64,000 bases of DNA, from the NCBI RefSeq assembly GCF_034044715.1, contig NZ_JAXCLW010000002.1, positions 124,001 through 188,000 of the forward strand. The letters run 5' to 3'. The notes below the pieces were generated by a model. It searched no databases. It was not told the DNA's origin and saw only the letters and a list, made by a program, of their open reading frames with translations. Below, piece by piece: positions 17,566 to 26,998 of this stretch (the first letter of the stretch is position 1; the number at the start of each line of letters is the position of its first letter). The stretch is from Dongia_B soli. Its GTDB lineage: Bacteria; Pseudomonadota; Alphaproteobacteria; Dongiales; Dongiaceae. The translations under genes and the position numbers were made by a program.

Positions 17566-17987
17566 GTGGTCTCGACCAGCTTCTCCGATTGCAGAAATGG
17601 ACACTCGATGAAAAGCGCCGCCAGGCGCTCGATCTCGAGACGCTGATCGACAAGCTGAAGAATGATATCATTCAACTGGACCAGGAAGTCGCACGCGAAA
17701 TTGCAACCGCGCAGGAATCCATAGATTTGCAGCGCGGCTTACCGGCTTATCGCAAAATGATGCAGCAACGGCGAGAGCGCATCGAAACCTCCATCGCCAA
17801 TCTGCAGGTGGAATTGCAGCGGTTACAGGACGAGATCGCCGAAGCCTTTGGTGAACTGAAAAAGACCGAACAGGCGATCCAAAATCGCAAGCAGCGTCAG
17901 CAGATGCAGGAGCGCCGGCGCGAGCAGATCGTCAGCGACGAACTCGGCATCGATTTGCACCGCCGCCGCAAGTCGCAGGAAAGCTAA
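17562..17987 (+). CDS. fliJ: Flagellar export protein FliJ
   Basis: Small coiled-coil protein that links the FliI ATPase to FlhA and export chaperones. The 141-residue protein is almost entirely helical with heptad-like charged repeats and many Gln, Glu, Arg and Lys residues. These match FliJ in length and in position directly after fliI (ATGA overlap). Sequence conservation in the family is low, so the neighbourhood carries much of the weight. The gene ends seven bases from the convergent stop of the fliK-like gene. Confidence 0.9.
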   Translation: MSGLDQLLRLQKWTLDEKRRQALDLETLIDKLKNDIIQLDQEVAREIATAQESIDLQRGLPAYRKMMQQRRERIETSIANLQVELQRLQDEIAEAFGELKKTEQAIQNRKQRQQMQERRREQIVSDELGIDLHRRRKSQES

Positions 17988-17994
17988 GCCGATC

Positions 17995-20175
17995 TCACGC
18001 CACGACACCAGGTGGGACCTGGGCGACATCTTCCAGGGGAGAGACAGGGAAGCGGGACGCGGTTTGGAAGCTGAGTTCTCCGGCATAATTGCCGATCTCC
18101 CGCGCCTGTGCAAAGAGACCGCTGATTTCCCGCCGTGCCGTTTCCGGCAGATCACGATGGCTGCGTACCATGAGATCGAAGCGTCCTTTGCCGATGAGGC
18201 CGTCTAATTGGCAAGAGCCGAGGCGGGTAAAATTCACCTCTACGACGAAGCGCGTGCCGTTATCTTCCTTGTCCTCGTCGTTCTTCCCGCGGCGCGGCCG
18301 GCGATAGAACAGGTTGATCTGCTGCAACTGTCCATCATCCCAAAGCGGCAGGAAGAAGCACCGCCAATCCTGCGCATTACTGCCTTGGGCCAGGAGCGAG
18401 GCCTGCTGGAATTCGTCCCGCAACTTGCGCAAGGCATCGGTCCGGTTACCGACGGCCTTCAATGTCTCGCCGAGCGATCCGAACATTTTCTCGAAATTGC
18501 CGGCCCGGAAGGCATCCATGGCGGTGGCGAGATCCGCCCCGAGACGCGGCCCCGGCTGTGCGAGATTCAGTGAGGCGGCGATGTCCGGCAAAGCTTTGCC
18601 GATGCCGCCTTCATCCTCGCCGGCTGGCTGCAGCAGCATCAGGAGTTCAGCCAGCGATGGCCAGCCGCGGGCCAGATTGAAAGCGGTCAGTTGCGGCGTC
18701 ATCGCCGGCTGGGCCATCGCCAAAGCAGGCGAGCTGTCGACCATTTCCAGCGCCATCAAAATTTTCGCACCGGTCGGCAAGGTCATTTTCTGATGCAGGA
18801 CCAGATCGCCCACCGGGGTATGGATAACGGGACGGCCGCTTGGCGTGTGGCCGACGATCTGGCCGAGGATGGCAGATTTTCCACTCGCTCCCATTGCCGG
18901 CAAGTCCAGTGTCTCGCCTGGATGATTTTGAATGCCGAGCACTTGGAGCTTGACCTCGGTGCCGGAGGCCAAGGAAGTGTCGAAGGCGAGGGCGGTGCCC
19001 GGCGATTGCTCGACTACCTGACTGCCGGTCGCCTGGCCCGCCGCCTGGCTCAGCGTTCCCGTCAGCAGGTTGATCGCTGCTTGCGTTGGCGTTCCGCGGG
19101 CGGGGGACGTCCCAGCAGCCGCACTCAGCAGACCGGAATTCATAAGTCCGGTATTGACCATGCCCGCACCGGATTGTGCAGTTGCGACTTGTCCCGTGGG
19201 TGTTCCGGCTTGTACCGGCCGCACGGTCTGCGGCTGAAGGCCACTGCTGTTCAGTATCGACAGTGAGCTCGGTGTGAGCGATGAAGTCATTGGCGCACCT
19301 GTGGTCAACGATGCCGTAACGCTGCCCGTTGTGACGATAGTTGTGGTCGTGTTCGGTCCGGATGGAGTTCCTGGTCGCGGCGTCATACCGGTTTCTAGTT
19401 CCAAAGCGCCATCCCCGAAGAACAAGGCTTCAAGCTTGTCACGGATTTCCGGAATCAGCGACGGACCGGGCAGTGTCGTCAGCACCGGTGATGAGATCGT
19501 GGTCGAATTCGAAGGCCAGCTTGTTGACGGCGCGGGCAGCGTGACGACTGGCCTGCTCATGCTGTCAGGGAGGCTCTCTTCCGTATCGATCAGGCTGAGC
19601 AGGTCTTTCGGCAGAGCCTGAACCACAACGGCCGTCAGGGTCGAGCCGGCAACCACCACAATCGGCCGGGGAGGGTTGGCTTCGACTGTGGCAGGGGCAG
19701 CGCCGCTTCCAGCGCTCGTTGCAACAGGAACATTGCCATCCGCGCCGCTAAGCTGCGACAGAGCTGGCTGCTGCGCGCCCTGTCCCGGCTGAGACCGGGG
19801 AGGCGGATCGCCTTGGGCGGGGGACGGTGGCTGAGGCGACTGCGGCACGGATGCCGGCGATACGGGCGGTTGCCCTGATGCATCGGCGGCAAGCACCACG
19901 ACCTGCAACCGATCGCCGACCGCGCGAACCTCCAAGGTCACCTGGCTGCCCGGCTGCAAATTCGCGTTGGTGGCGACGGATAGCAGCCCTTGATCGGTCT
20001 TGATGGCTAGAAGGCCATCCTTGTCGCGGCCTTGGACCGTGCCGCGCAATATCGTGCCGTTATCCAGATTGGCGAAATTTCGCGGCGGGTCAGGAACGGT
20101 CGCCGTAATGGCGGTGGAAGTGGTAGCGCTGACCGTGCTCGGTAATCGGGGCGCGGTGATGTTGAAATCACTCAC
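17995..20175 (-). CDS. FliK-like hook-length control domain protein
   Basis: Large 726-residue protein at the end of the fliF-flhG operon. The N-terminal ~100 residues form a compact beta-rich region (LDNGTILRGTVQGRDKDGLLAIKTDQGLLSV). The middle (about 100-420) is very rich in Pro, Ser, Thr, Gly and Gln. The C-terminal ~140 residues resemble the FliK C-terminal domain (WRCFFLPLWDDGQLQQINLFYRRP, then RFVVEVNFTRLGSCQLDGLIGKGRFDLMVRS). A second, better-matching fliK lies at 32106-33878. This one may be a paralogue with another export-related role. It starts 10 bases after the flhG stop. Confidence 0.7.
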   Translation of the reverse strand: MSDFNITAPRLPSTVSATTSTAITATVPDPPRNFANLDNGTILRGTVQGRDKDGLLAIKTDQGLLSVATNANLQPGSQVTLEVRAVGDRLQVVVLAADASGQPPVSPASVPQSPQPPSPAQGDPPPRSQPGQGAQQPALSQLSGADGNVPVATSAGSGAAPATVEANPPRPIVVVAGSTLTAVVVQALPKDLLSLIDTEESLPDSMSRPVVTLPAPSTSWPSNSTTISSPVLTTLPGPSLIPEIRDKLEALFFGDGALELETGMTPRPGTPSGPNTTTTIVTTGSVTASLTTGAPMTSSLTPSSLSILNSSGLQPQTVRPVQAGTPTGQVATAQSGAGMVNTGLMNSGLLSAAAGTSPARGTPTQAAINLLTGTLSQAAGQATGSQVVEQSPGTALAFDTSLASGTEVKLQVLGIQNHPGETLDLPAMGASGKSAILGQIVGHTPSGRPVIHTPVGDLVLHQKMTLPTGAKILMALEMVDSSPALAMAQPAMTPQLTAFNLARGWPSLAELLMLLQPAGEDEGGIGKALPDIAASLNLAQPGPRLGADLATAMDAFRAGNFEKMFGSLGETLKAVGNRTDALRKLRDEFQQASLLAQGSNAQDWRCFFLPLWDDGQLQQINLFYRRPRRGKNDEDKEDNGTRFVVEVNFTRLGSCQLDGLIGKGRFDLMVRSHRDLPETARREISGLFAQAREIGNYAGELSFQTASRFPVSPLEDVAQVPPGVVA

Positions 20176-20185
20176 GGCGACCCGA

Positions 20186-21016
20186 TTACGAAGAGGCGTT
20201 GGCCAGCCGCCGGGCCAGGATTTCTACGTCGTTGCCAGCATGGCTGCCAGGATGCCGGATCAGCAGCGGCATTTGGGCACGGATCGAATCCTTCACCTTG
20301 CTGTCCCGCTGAATGACCGCGAGCAATTCCGGCCGCGCTTGCAGGAAGCTCTCGCAAGCCTTGGCCAGCGTCTCATAGGTCCGCATACCGTCCTCGCGGC
20401 TGGCGGCCATATTGACCACGACACCGATTCTGGAATGCGCGCCTTGCTGACGCATCAGCTTGATGAAGGCATAAGCGTCGGTCAGCGCAGTGGGTTCATC
20501 CGTGGTGACGATGATGCTGCGGCCGGATTGCGTGGCCAGATAGCGGACCGGTCGATCGATACCGGCACCAAGATCGATGACGACGTGATCATAAGTCCTG
20601 CCGAGGGAGGAGATACCCGAACTCAGATTCAACAGCCGGTGGGTGGGCATATTGGCCAGGGTTTGCGAGCCGGACCGGCCGGCGACGATATCGAAACCGC
20701 CATCAGGATAGGAGGTAATGGCGCGTTCCAAGGGCCATTGCTGCTCCAGAACCTGGCCGAGATCCACATGCGGCGTGATGCCAAGCTGGATATCGATGTT
20801 GGCAAGGCCAAGATCGCCGTCCAGTAGCACCACCTTGCGCCCAAGATTGGCCAGCGCATGCGTCAGCGTGATCGACAGCCAAGTTTTGCCCACTCCGCCC
20901 TTGCCCGAAGCTACTGCAATGGCATTGTGGATAATTTCCGTTTCTCCAGCCGGATGCGATCCCGCCTGGCTGCTTGCCAGCGGACGTAAAGCGGTCGGTT
21001 GCGGCCCGTTACTCAT
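20186..21016 (-). CDS. flhG: Flagellar number/placement ATPase FlhG (FleN, MinD-like)
   Basis: MinD/ParA-type ATPase that, with FlhF, sets the number and position of flagella. The 276-residue protein has the deviant Walker A KGGVGKT (about 39-45), the switch region LLDGDLGLANIDIQLG (about 63-78) and VVIDLGAGID (about 146-155). It overlaps flhF by four bases, the usual pairing. Length is typical. The presence of flhF-flhG suggests polar or number-controlled flagellation; the exact pattern cannot be read from sequence. Confidence 0.94.
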   Translation of the reverse strand: MSNGPQPTALRPLASSQAGSHPAGETEIIHNAIAVASGKGGVGKTWLSITLTHALANLGRKVVLLDGDLGLANIDIQLGITPHVDLGQVLEQQWPLERAITSYPDGGFDIVAGRSGSQTLANMPTHRLLNLSSGISSLGRTYDHVVIDLGAGIDRPVRYLATQSGRSIIVTTDEPTALTDAYAFIKLMRQQGAHSRIGVVVNMAASREDGMRTYETLAKACESFLQARPELLAVIQRDSKVKDSIRAQMPLLIRHPGSHAGNDVEILARRLANASS

Positions 21017-22023
21017 CCTGTCACCGTCAGATCGGTTATGCGGGCAGCCGGTTCGCCAGCATCACCCTTGTATTCTGGAAGCAGCAAACGTGCCAATCCT
21101 TCCGGCCCCACTATTTGCAGCCCATCGCCAATACCGGGCGCCACCCCCATTTCGGCTAAGGCCAGTTTGCCAGCATCGGCCGCCGCAAGGATACCACCAT
21201 AACGCCGTGCTGTATCCAAGCGTGTCGGGATTAGTCGGCTGGCGCCAATCCCGGCGTACAAGGCGGCCAGTTCGGCGGCTTCGGAGATATCGCTGCCGGC
21301 GGCATGAACCACCACCACCTCGGCATCGATCGCAGTCGCGAGCTGCCGCAACTGTTCGAGATCGTTGGAAATCAGCGGATTGCTGCCGACCGTATCGATC
21401 AGGACCATGCCTTTTGTCTGGGCAATTTCCTGTTGGGTTCTCGCTTGTTCCACGGCCCGCTGCAGGGCGACTGCGGTCCGGGCGCGAAAGGCTTGGATTT
21501 GCAAAGCTTTACTATAGGTCGCGAGCTGTTCTACGGCACCGGCCTTGAGCAAATCGCAGGTGATGGCGGTGACCGGCCAGTCCCGCGACCGAGCGCAAGC
21601 GGCCAATTTTGCCAGGGTCGAGGTTTTCCCGGCGCCCGGTAGGCCGACTAGCATGACGGGCCGAGCCGGGGGCCGTTCGGTCAGAGGCATCTGGGCGAAG
21701 CGTGTCCGCAGGGCGCCGCCCAAGGCCTGGGCCGGATCGCTCAGGAGGAAGTCCTCCGCGCTGGCGAGCAAGCGCTCGGCCAAAGGCGGCGGTACGCGAT
21801 GGAAGTCCAGCGCCTGGGCGATTGCATCCATCGGATCGACCGATGCCGCCGGGGTTTCAGCCTGGAACTGGCCGAGAATGGCTTGATGATCCACGCCGAC
21901 GATCAGCTTTACAGCCTTGCCAACCTGCTCGGTCGCCAGGATGACGACATCTGGACCTAGTTCTTCCTTGGCGAGGCGAAGGGCCTCGGCGGCAGACGGG
22001 GCGGAGAAACTGCGTAGACGCAT
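21013..22023 (-). CDS. flhF: Flagellar SRP-like GTPase FlhF
   Basis: SRP-family GTPase needed for placing the flagellum at the pole in many bacteria. The 336-residue protein has the conserved FlhF start (MRLRSFSAPSAAEALRLAKEELGPDVVIL), a variable B domain, and an NG domain with P-loop VGLPGAGKTS (about 124-133), DLLKAGAVEQL and VLIDTVG. In SRP GTPases the last motif is usually DTAGR; here it reads DTVGS. It lies between flhA and flhG with a four-base overlap to flhG. Confidence 0.94.
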   Translation of the reverse strand: MRLRSFSAPSAAEALRLAKEELGPDVVILATEQVGKAVKLIVGVDHQAILGQFQAETPAASVDPMDAIAQALDFHRVPPPLAERLLASAEDFLLSDPAQALGGALRTRFAQMPLTERPPARPVMLVGLPGAGKTSTLAKLAACARSRDWPVTAITCDLLKAGAVEQLATYSKALQIQAFRARTAVALQRAVEQARTQQEIAQTKGMVLIDTVGSNPLISNDLEQLRQLATAIDAEVVVVHAAGSDISEAAELAALYAGIGASRLIPTRLDTARRYGGILAAADAGKLALAEMGVAPGIGDGLQIVGPEGLARLLLPEYKGDAGEPAARITDLTVTG

Positions 22024-22036
22024 CGCTCAGCTCACC

Positions 22037-24184
22037 TCAGATTTGGCCCAATGTACGGATCTTTGCTTTCGCATGGATCTCGTTTTGCGACATGACGGTG
22101 GTGAGGGGGCGGAAGCGCTCGACGATCGATCTCACATAGGGTCGGACACCGGGGCTGGTCAGCAGGACCGGATTTTCGCCCATCAAGGTGAAGCGCTCAA
22201 AGGTTTGACGCACCGTCTGGATGAATTGCTGCAACTGGGTCGGGGCCATGACCAACTGCTTGTCCTCGCTTTCGCCATGCAAGGCATTGGCAAAGGCCTG
22301 TTCCCATTCGGGTGAAAGGCTGATGAGCGGGATGATACCGCTGGGATCGGTCGCATTATCGCTGATCTGGCGGGCGAGCCGGGCGCGGACATGTTCGGTA
22401 ATCGAAGTGATATTGCGGGAGTAGCCGCAGGCTTCGGAAATGCCTTCGAGAATACTTGGTAAATCGCGTACCGAAACCCGCTCCGACAGCAGGCTTTGCA
22501 GCACCCGCTGGATACCGCCGACGGAAATTTGCGATGGGACCAAGTCGGCGATCAGCTTCTGATTTTCCTTCGGCAACTCATCCAGCAGCTTCTGCGTCTC
22601 GGCATGGGACAGAAGCTCGGCCATGTTGTCCTTGATGATCTCGGTCAGATGCGTGGTGATCACCGTCGAGGGATCGACCACGGTATAGCCGCGGAACAAA
22701 GCTTCCTCCCGCGCACCGGCATCGACCCACATGGCTGGCAGTCCAAAGGTTGGTTCAGTTGTTTCTTCGCCGGGCATATTGATGCGGTCGCCACGAGGAT
22801 CCATCACCAGCACCATATTAGGGCGAAGGTCGCCGCGTCCAGCCTCGATCTCCTTGATCCGGACGATATAGGAGTTGGCGTTGATCTGCAGATTGTCCTG
22901 GATACGGACGGCCGGCAGGATATAGCCCATTTCCATTGCCAATTGCCGGCGCAGGCCTTTGATCTGATCGGTCAGGCGGTGACCGTGATCGGTATTGATC
23001 AAACCAAGCAGGCCATAGCCCAGCTCGACGCGGATGGAATCGATTTGCAGGGCCGTGGTGATCGGCTCTTCCATGACCGGCGCGGCGGCGGCCTGCTCGC
23101 TCTTCTGCGTAGCAGCCGCCACGACGGCCTGTTTATGCTGCCTGGTGACCATATAGGCAATGCCACCGGTCAGCAGGGCTAGGAACAGAAACGGGATTTT
23201 CGGGATGCCGGGCAGCAAGGCCATGACCGTCATGAGGAATGCGGCCATCCCCAGCGCGGCTGGATAACCGGAGAGCTGTTTGAACAGCGCCTTGTCAGTC
23301 GAACCGGAGATGCCTGCCTTGGTCACCAGCATACCGGCGCCGACGGAAACGATCAAAGCGGGGATCTGCGAGACCAGACCGTCGCCGACCGTCAGCAGGG
23401 TATAGGATTTAGCCGCATCGGACATGCTCAGGCCCTGCTGGGCCACGCCAATGATCATGCCGCCGATCACGTTGATGAAGGTAATGATCAGGCCGGCGAT
23501 GGCGTCGCCGCGCACGAACTTAGCGGCACCGTCCATGGAGCCGAAGAAGTTGCTTTCGTCTTCCAAGGTCTTACGGCGTAGCCGCGCTTCGGCTTCATCG
23601 ATCAAGCCCGCAGACAGATCGGCGTCGACCGCCATCTGCTTGCCCGGCATGGCGTCCAAGCTGAAGCGGGCGGAGACTTCGGCGATACGGCCGGAACCCT
23701 TGGTGATGACGACGAAATTCACCAGGACCAGGATGGCGAAGACGATAATGCCGATGACATAGTTGCCGCCCATGATGAAGCCGCCGAAGGCCTCAATCAC
23801 ATGACCGGCCGCCGCCGTGCCCTCATGCCCATGCGTCAGGATCAGGCGGGTAGAGGCTAGGTTGAGGGATAGGCGCAGCATGGTGACGATCAGCAGGATC
23901 GTCGGGAACGTGCTGAGATCGAGTGGCTTCTCGATGAACAGCACCACCATCAGGATCAGCACCGACAAGGTCATCGACAGCGCCAAAGCGATATCGAGCA
24001 TCCATGCCGGCATCGGGATGATGAGGACGGTCAGGACGCAAACCAGACCGAGGGCAAGGGCGATCTCGCCGCGTCTTAAAAGCTTGCCGGCACCGCGCAG
24101 GCGCCCCATGAAATCAGCGCCGCCAATGCCTCCTGCCGCTCCGTCCGGAGCGCCACCAGCACCGCTATTCGCCGTTTCCGCCAT
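22037..24184 (-). CDS. flhA: Flagellar export gate protein FlhA
   Basis: Inner-membrane export-gate component of the flagellar type III apparatus, whose cytoplasmic ring docks chaperone-substrate complexes. The 715-residue protein opens with a Gly/Ala-rich tail. An ~8-helix membrane half follows (about 40-330), including the conserved loop GSGRIAEVSARFSLDAMPGKQMAVDADL, and then the large cytoplasmic domain. Length and motifs are typical. It lies 52 bases after flbD and 13 bases before flhF. Other gate genes (flhB, fliPQR) are not in the window. Confidence 0.98.
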   Translation of the reverse strand: MAETANSGAGGAPDGAAGGIGGADFMGRLRGAGKLLRRGEIALALGLVCVLTVLIIPMPAWMLDIALALSMTLSVLILMVVLFIEKPLDLSTFPTILLIVTMLRLSLNLASTRLILTHGHEGTAAAGHVIEAFGGFIMGGNYVIGIIVFAILVLVNFVVITKGSGRIAEVSARFSLDAMPGKQMAVDADLSAGLIDEAEARLRRKTLEDESNFFGSMDGAAKFVRGDAIAGLIITFINVIGGMIIGVAQQGLSMSDAAKSYTLLTVGDGLVSQIPALIVSVGAGMLVTKAGISGSTDKALFKQLSGYPAALGMAAFLMTVMALLPGIPKIPFLFLALLTGGIAYMVTRQHKQAVVAAATQKSEQAAAAPVMEEPITTALQIDSIRVELGYGLLGLINTDHGHRLTDQIKGLRRQLAMEMGYILPAVRIQDNLQINANSYIVRIKEIEAGRGDLRPNMVLVMDPRGDRINMPGEETTEPTFGLPAMWVDAGAREEALFRGYTVVDPSTVITTHLTEIIKDNMAELLSHAETQKLLDELPKENQKLIADLVPSQISVGGIQRVLQSLLSERVSVRDLPSILEGISEACGYSRNITSITEHVRARLARQISDNATDPSGIIPLISLSPEWEQAFANALHGESEDKQLVMAPTQLQQFIQTVRQTFERFTLMGENPVLLTSPGVRPYVRSIVERFRPLTTVMSQNEIHAKAKIRTLGQI

Positions 24185-24236
24185 GCTCTTATCCGCCGAC
24201 CTTAATCAAGAAGACCATATGCCGAAATTGCGACAG

Positions 24237-25652
24237 TTATAGCGCCACGTGATCGGCTTCACCGGCCGGCGGAACAGCGAAGCCTTCCTCGTTGTACTGC
24301 TTCAGCTTGTTGCGCAAGGTTCGAATCGAAATACCGAGAATGTTTGCCGCATGAGTGCGGTTACCCAGGCAATGCTGCAAAGTATCGATGATGAGATCGC
24401 GTTCGACTGCGGCGACGGTCTTGCCGACCAGGCTGGCTGGTCCCGCAGCGCTTGCACCGGCTGCACTGACGCCGGCGGGTACGCTCTTGCCGGCCTGCGC
24501 CGCGAGAGCTGCCGCTTGGGTACCGGGCTGCAGGGCAGAAACCGGGATGCCGCGGCCGCCAGTCAGCAAGATAGCCTCAGGTTCCAGGATATCGCTTTGG
24601 CTCAGCAGGACAGCGCGATGCATGGTGTTTTCAAGCTCACGCACATTGCCGCGCCATTCGTGGGACCGCAGAATATCCATTACTTCCGGGGCGATCGATT
24701 TGATTACCACGCCGTTGGCTTCGGCATATTTCTTCACGAAATGCTCGGCCAAGGCGGCGATGTCGCCGGGACGTGTGCGCAGGGGCGGCAGCTCCAGCGC
24801 CATGACGTTCAGGCGGAAATAAAGGTCCTCGCGGAAGGTTCCCTTGTTGACCTCGTCCTGCATGTCGCGGTTTGAAGTGGCGACCAGGCGGATATCAACC
24901 CTGACAGGCTGTGAGCCGCCGACGCGGTCGATCACGCGCTCCTGGATCGCGCGCAGCAGCTTCGCCTGCAGCCGAGGGTGCATCTCGCTGATTTCATCCA
25001 GCAGCAGCGTGCCACCATTAGCTTCCTCGAACTTGCCGATGCGGCGGGCAACGGCGCCGGTGAACGCGCCTTTCTCGTGGCCGAACAGTTCGGATTCCAG
25101 CAGGTTTTCCGGAATAGCGGCACAATTGACGGAGATGAAGTTCTTGCCGGCACGCTTCGAATGGCTGTGGATATAGCGGGCCATGACTTCCTTACCGGTG
25201 CCGGATTCGCCGGTGATCAGGATGCTGGCGTCGGAGGGCGCGACCTGATCCGCCAGGCGGAGCACCGCCTTCATATTCGGATCATTGAAGATGAAGGCCG
25301 AGCTTTCTTCGGCGACGGCGGCCAGGACGGCAGCGATTAGTTCTGCATCGGGGGGCAGGGGCACGTATTCTTTTGCACCCGCCTTGATGGCGCGAACAGC
25401 GGTTTCGGTGCTGGTACCGATGCCACAGGCAACGACCGGCAGATTGATGCGCTCCCGCTTCAGGCTGTCGATCATGCGGCCGATATCGAGATCGACGTCG
25501 AACATCACCAGATCGGCGCCCTGGCCATTGCGCAAGGCGGTCATAGCCTGATCGACGTCGTCGACATGGGCCACTTTGGCGCCGCGCGACAAAGCGATCT
25601 TACCGGCGGCGCTGATATGCCCGTTCAATGATCCGACGATGAGCAATCGCAT
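24237..25652 (-). CDS. flbD: Sigma-54-dependent flagellar activator FlbD
   Basis: NtrC-family enhancer-binding protein that activates late (hook, basal body) flagellar genes from sigma-54 promoters in alphaproteobacteria. The 471-residue protein has a degenerate N-terminal receiver (MRLLIVGSLNGH replaces the acidic pair; the Lys region reads VPLPP). The AAA+ domain has Walker A GESGTGKE (about 150-157) and the sigma-54 contact loop GAFTGA (about 197-202), and an HTH ends the protein (NRTHAANILGISIRTLRNKL). The degenerate receiver is also known from Caulobacter FlbD. AGGAG lies before the ATG. Likely targets in this window are the sigma-54-type sites at flgE and flgF. Confidence 0.96.
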   Translation of the reverse strand: MRLLIVGSLNGHISAAGKIALSRGAKVAHVDDVDQAMTALRNGQGADLVMFDVDLDIGRMIDSLKRERINLPVVACGIGTSTETAVRAIKAGAKEYVPLPPDAELIAAVLAAVAEESSAFIFNDPNMKAVLRLADQVAPSDASILITGESGTGKEVMARYIHSHSKRAGKNFISVNCAAIPENLLESELFGHEKGAFTGAVARRIGKFEEANGGTLLLDEISEMHPRLQAKLLRAIQERVIDRVGGSQPVRVDIRLVATSNRDMQDEVNKGTFREDLYFRLNVMALELPPLRTRPGDIAALAEHFVKKYAEANGVVIKSIAPEVMDILRSHEWRGNVRELENTMHRAVLLSQSDILEPEAILLTGGRGIPVSALQPGTQAAALAAQAGKSVPAGVSAAGASAAGPASLVGKTVAAVERDLIIDTLQHCLGNRTHAANILGISIRTLRNKLKQYNEEGFAVPPAGEADHVAL

Positions 25653-25716
25653 GAAACTCTCCTAGTCAACATCCGGTGTCTTGCATCCGGTCTGCGGCGA
25701 TCCGCAGAAAGTCTTG

Positions 25717-26568
25717 TCAGTTGAAGTATTTGATCTGCTGGTGCGCAGGCAACAACGTATTCAGTAACATCTCCAGCCGTCGCGGATTTTCCTGCCGGCC
25801 GATCGATTGCACGCCCAGGACACAGATCTGATGCAATAACAGGGCGCCACTGGCATTGCGCTCCAATTTGCTCGCCAAGGGCAGGAAAACCACATTGGCC
25901 AGAACCGCGCCATAGAATGTCGCGATCAGGGCAACCGCCATGGCGGGACCGATGCGTTCAGGATTGTTCAGGCTGCTGAGCATCTGAACCAGACCGATCA
26001 AGGTGCCGATCAGGCCCATGGCCGGTGCGATCTCGGCGGCGCGGCGCAGCATGCTGACGGCGCGCTGGTAGTCCTGGGCAGCAGCGTGGACTTCGAATGT
26101 CAGGTTGCGCTCGACTTCGTCGACGGGCACCCCATCGACCAGCATCGACATAGCGCGCTGCAGGAAGGGATCGCCGCGCAGGCCATAAATCTCGCCCTGC
26201 AATTGCAGCAGGCCGCGCCGGCGCGTCCGCTCCGCGAGCTGCAACAGGCGGATGCTGGTCTGGTTTGGATCACGCGTCTGGCGCCACAGAATCTGCGCGA
26301 TGATGGGGAGGGCAAGCCGTAGTTCGCTTCCGCTATAGGACATGGCGGTAATCGCCAAGGTCCCGATGATCACCATCAGGATCGACGGAAGATCCAGGAA
26401 GGCCATGCCGGTGCCACCGAGATAGATCGCTACGGCAATCAGCGCCAGGGCACAGCCTAGCCCGAACACCGTCGACCGCTCCAGGCTCAGGCCCTGCGGT
26501 TCTATCCGCACCGGCATGTCGCTATAGCGGGTAAAATTCTGCTGTTCGTTGCCGGTTGTATCAGCCAT
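25717..26568 (-). CDS. MotA/TolQ/ExbB-family stator protein (MotA-like)
   Basis: Inner-membrane protein of the MotA family, expected to form the proton-channel ring of a flagellar stator with a MotB partner. The 283-residue protein has two N-terminal membrane segments (about 32-75), a cytoplasmic loop (80-180) and two C-terminal segments including MGLIGTLIGLVQML (about 190-203). It has the MotA size and topology. I chose the ATG at 26568; a TTG at 26592 would add eight residues. It sits between fliN and flbD, far from the two MotB-like genes at 56826-58363, the only MotB candidates here. Confidence 0.85.
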   Translation of the reverse strand: MADTTGNEQQNFTRYSDMPVRIEPQGLSLERSTVFGLGCALALIAVAIYLGGTGMAFLDLPSILMVIIGTLAITAMSYSGSELRLALPIIAQILWRQTRDPNQTSIRLLQLAERTRRRGLLQLQGEIYGLRGDPFLQRAMSMLVDGVPVDEVERNLTFEVHAAAQDYQRAVSMLRRAAEIAPAMGLIGTLIGLVQMLSSLNNPERIGPAMAVALIATFYGAVLANVVFLPLASKLERNASGALLLHQICVLGVQSIGRQENPRRLEMLLNTLLPAHQQIKYFN

Positions 26569-26598
26569 CTGCCTGGTTCCGTCCGGTGACAATGCCGC

Positions 26599-26943
26599 TT
26601 AGCTGCGGTCGGCCTTGATGATTTCCGTCATAGTCACGCCCAGGCGATCCTCGACGACGACGACTTCGCCGCGGGCGACCAGGCGATTATTGACGTAGAT
26701 ATCGACCGCTTCGCCAACCTTGCGGTCCAGCTCGACCACCGCGCCACGACCAAGCTTCAGCAATTGGCTGACCTGCATCGAGGTCTTGCCGAGGACGGCT
26801 GAAACCTGAACCGGAATGTCGTAAACAGCATCCAGGTCCTTGGCATTAGCGGGGGTGCGCGACCCGTCATTTCCGGTATCGGCCGGCGGCAAGTCGGCCG
26901 GGCCGTCGAATTCGGCGAGTTCCAGATTATCGTCTTCAGCCAT
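26599..26943 (-). CDS. fliN: Flagellar motor switch protein FliN
   Basis: C-ring protein that works with FliM and FliG in motor switching and with FliH in export. The 114-residue protein has an acidic N-terminal tail (about 1-38) and the SpoA domain (VYDIPVQVSAVLGKTSMQVSQLLKLGRGAVVELDRKVGEAVDIYVNNRLVARGEVV), covering about residues 40-107. Length is typical. It lies between fliH and the motA-like gene on the minus strand. Confidence 0.96.
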   Translation of the reverse strand: MAEDDNLELAEFDGPADLPPADTGNDGSRTPANAKDLDAVYDIPVQVSAVLGKTSMQVSQLLKLGRGAVVELDRKVGEAVDIYVNNRLVARGEVVVVEDRLGVTMTEIIKADRS

Positions 26944-26998
26944 TTCGCTCTCCTTCGCCGGCCAGCTGGGCCGATACGTCCAAACGCTGTTAAATTAC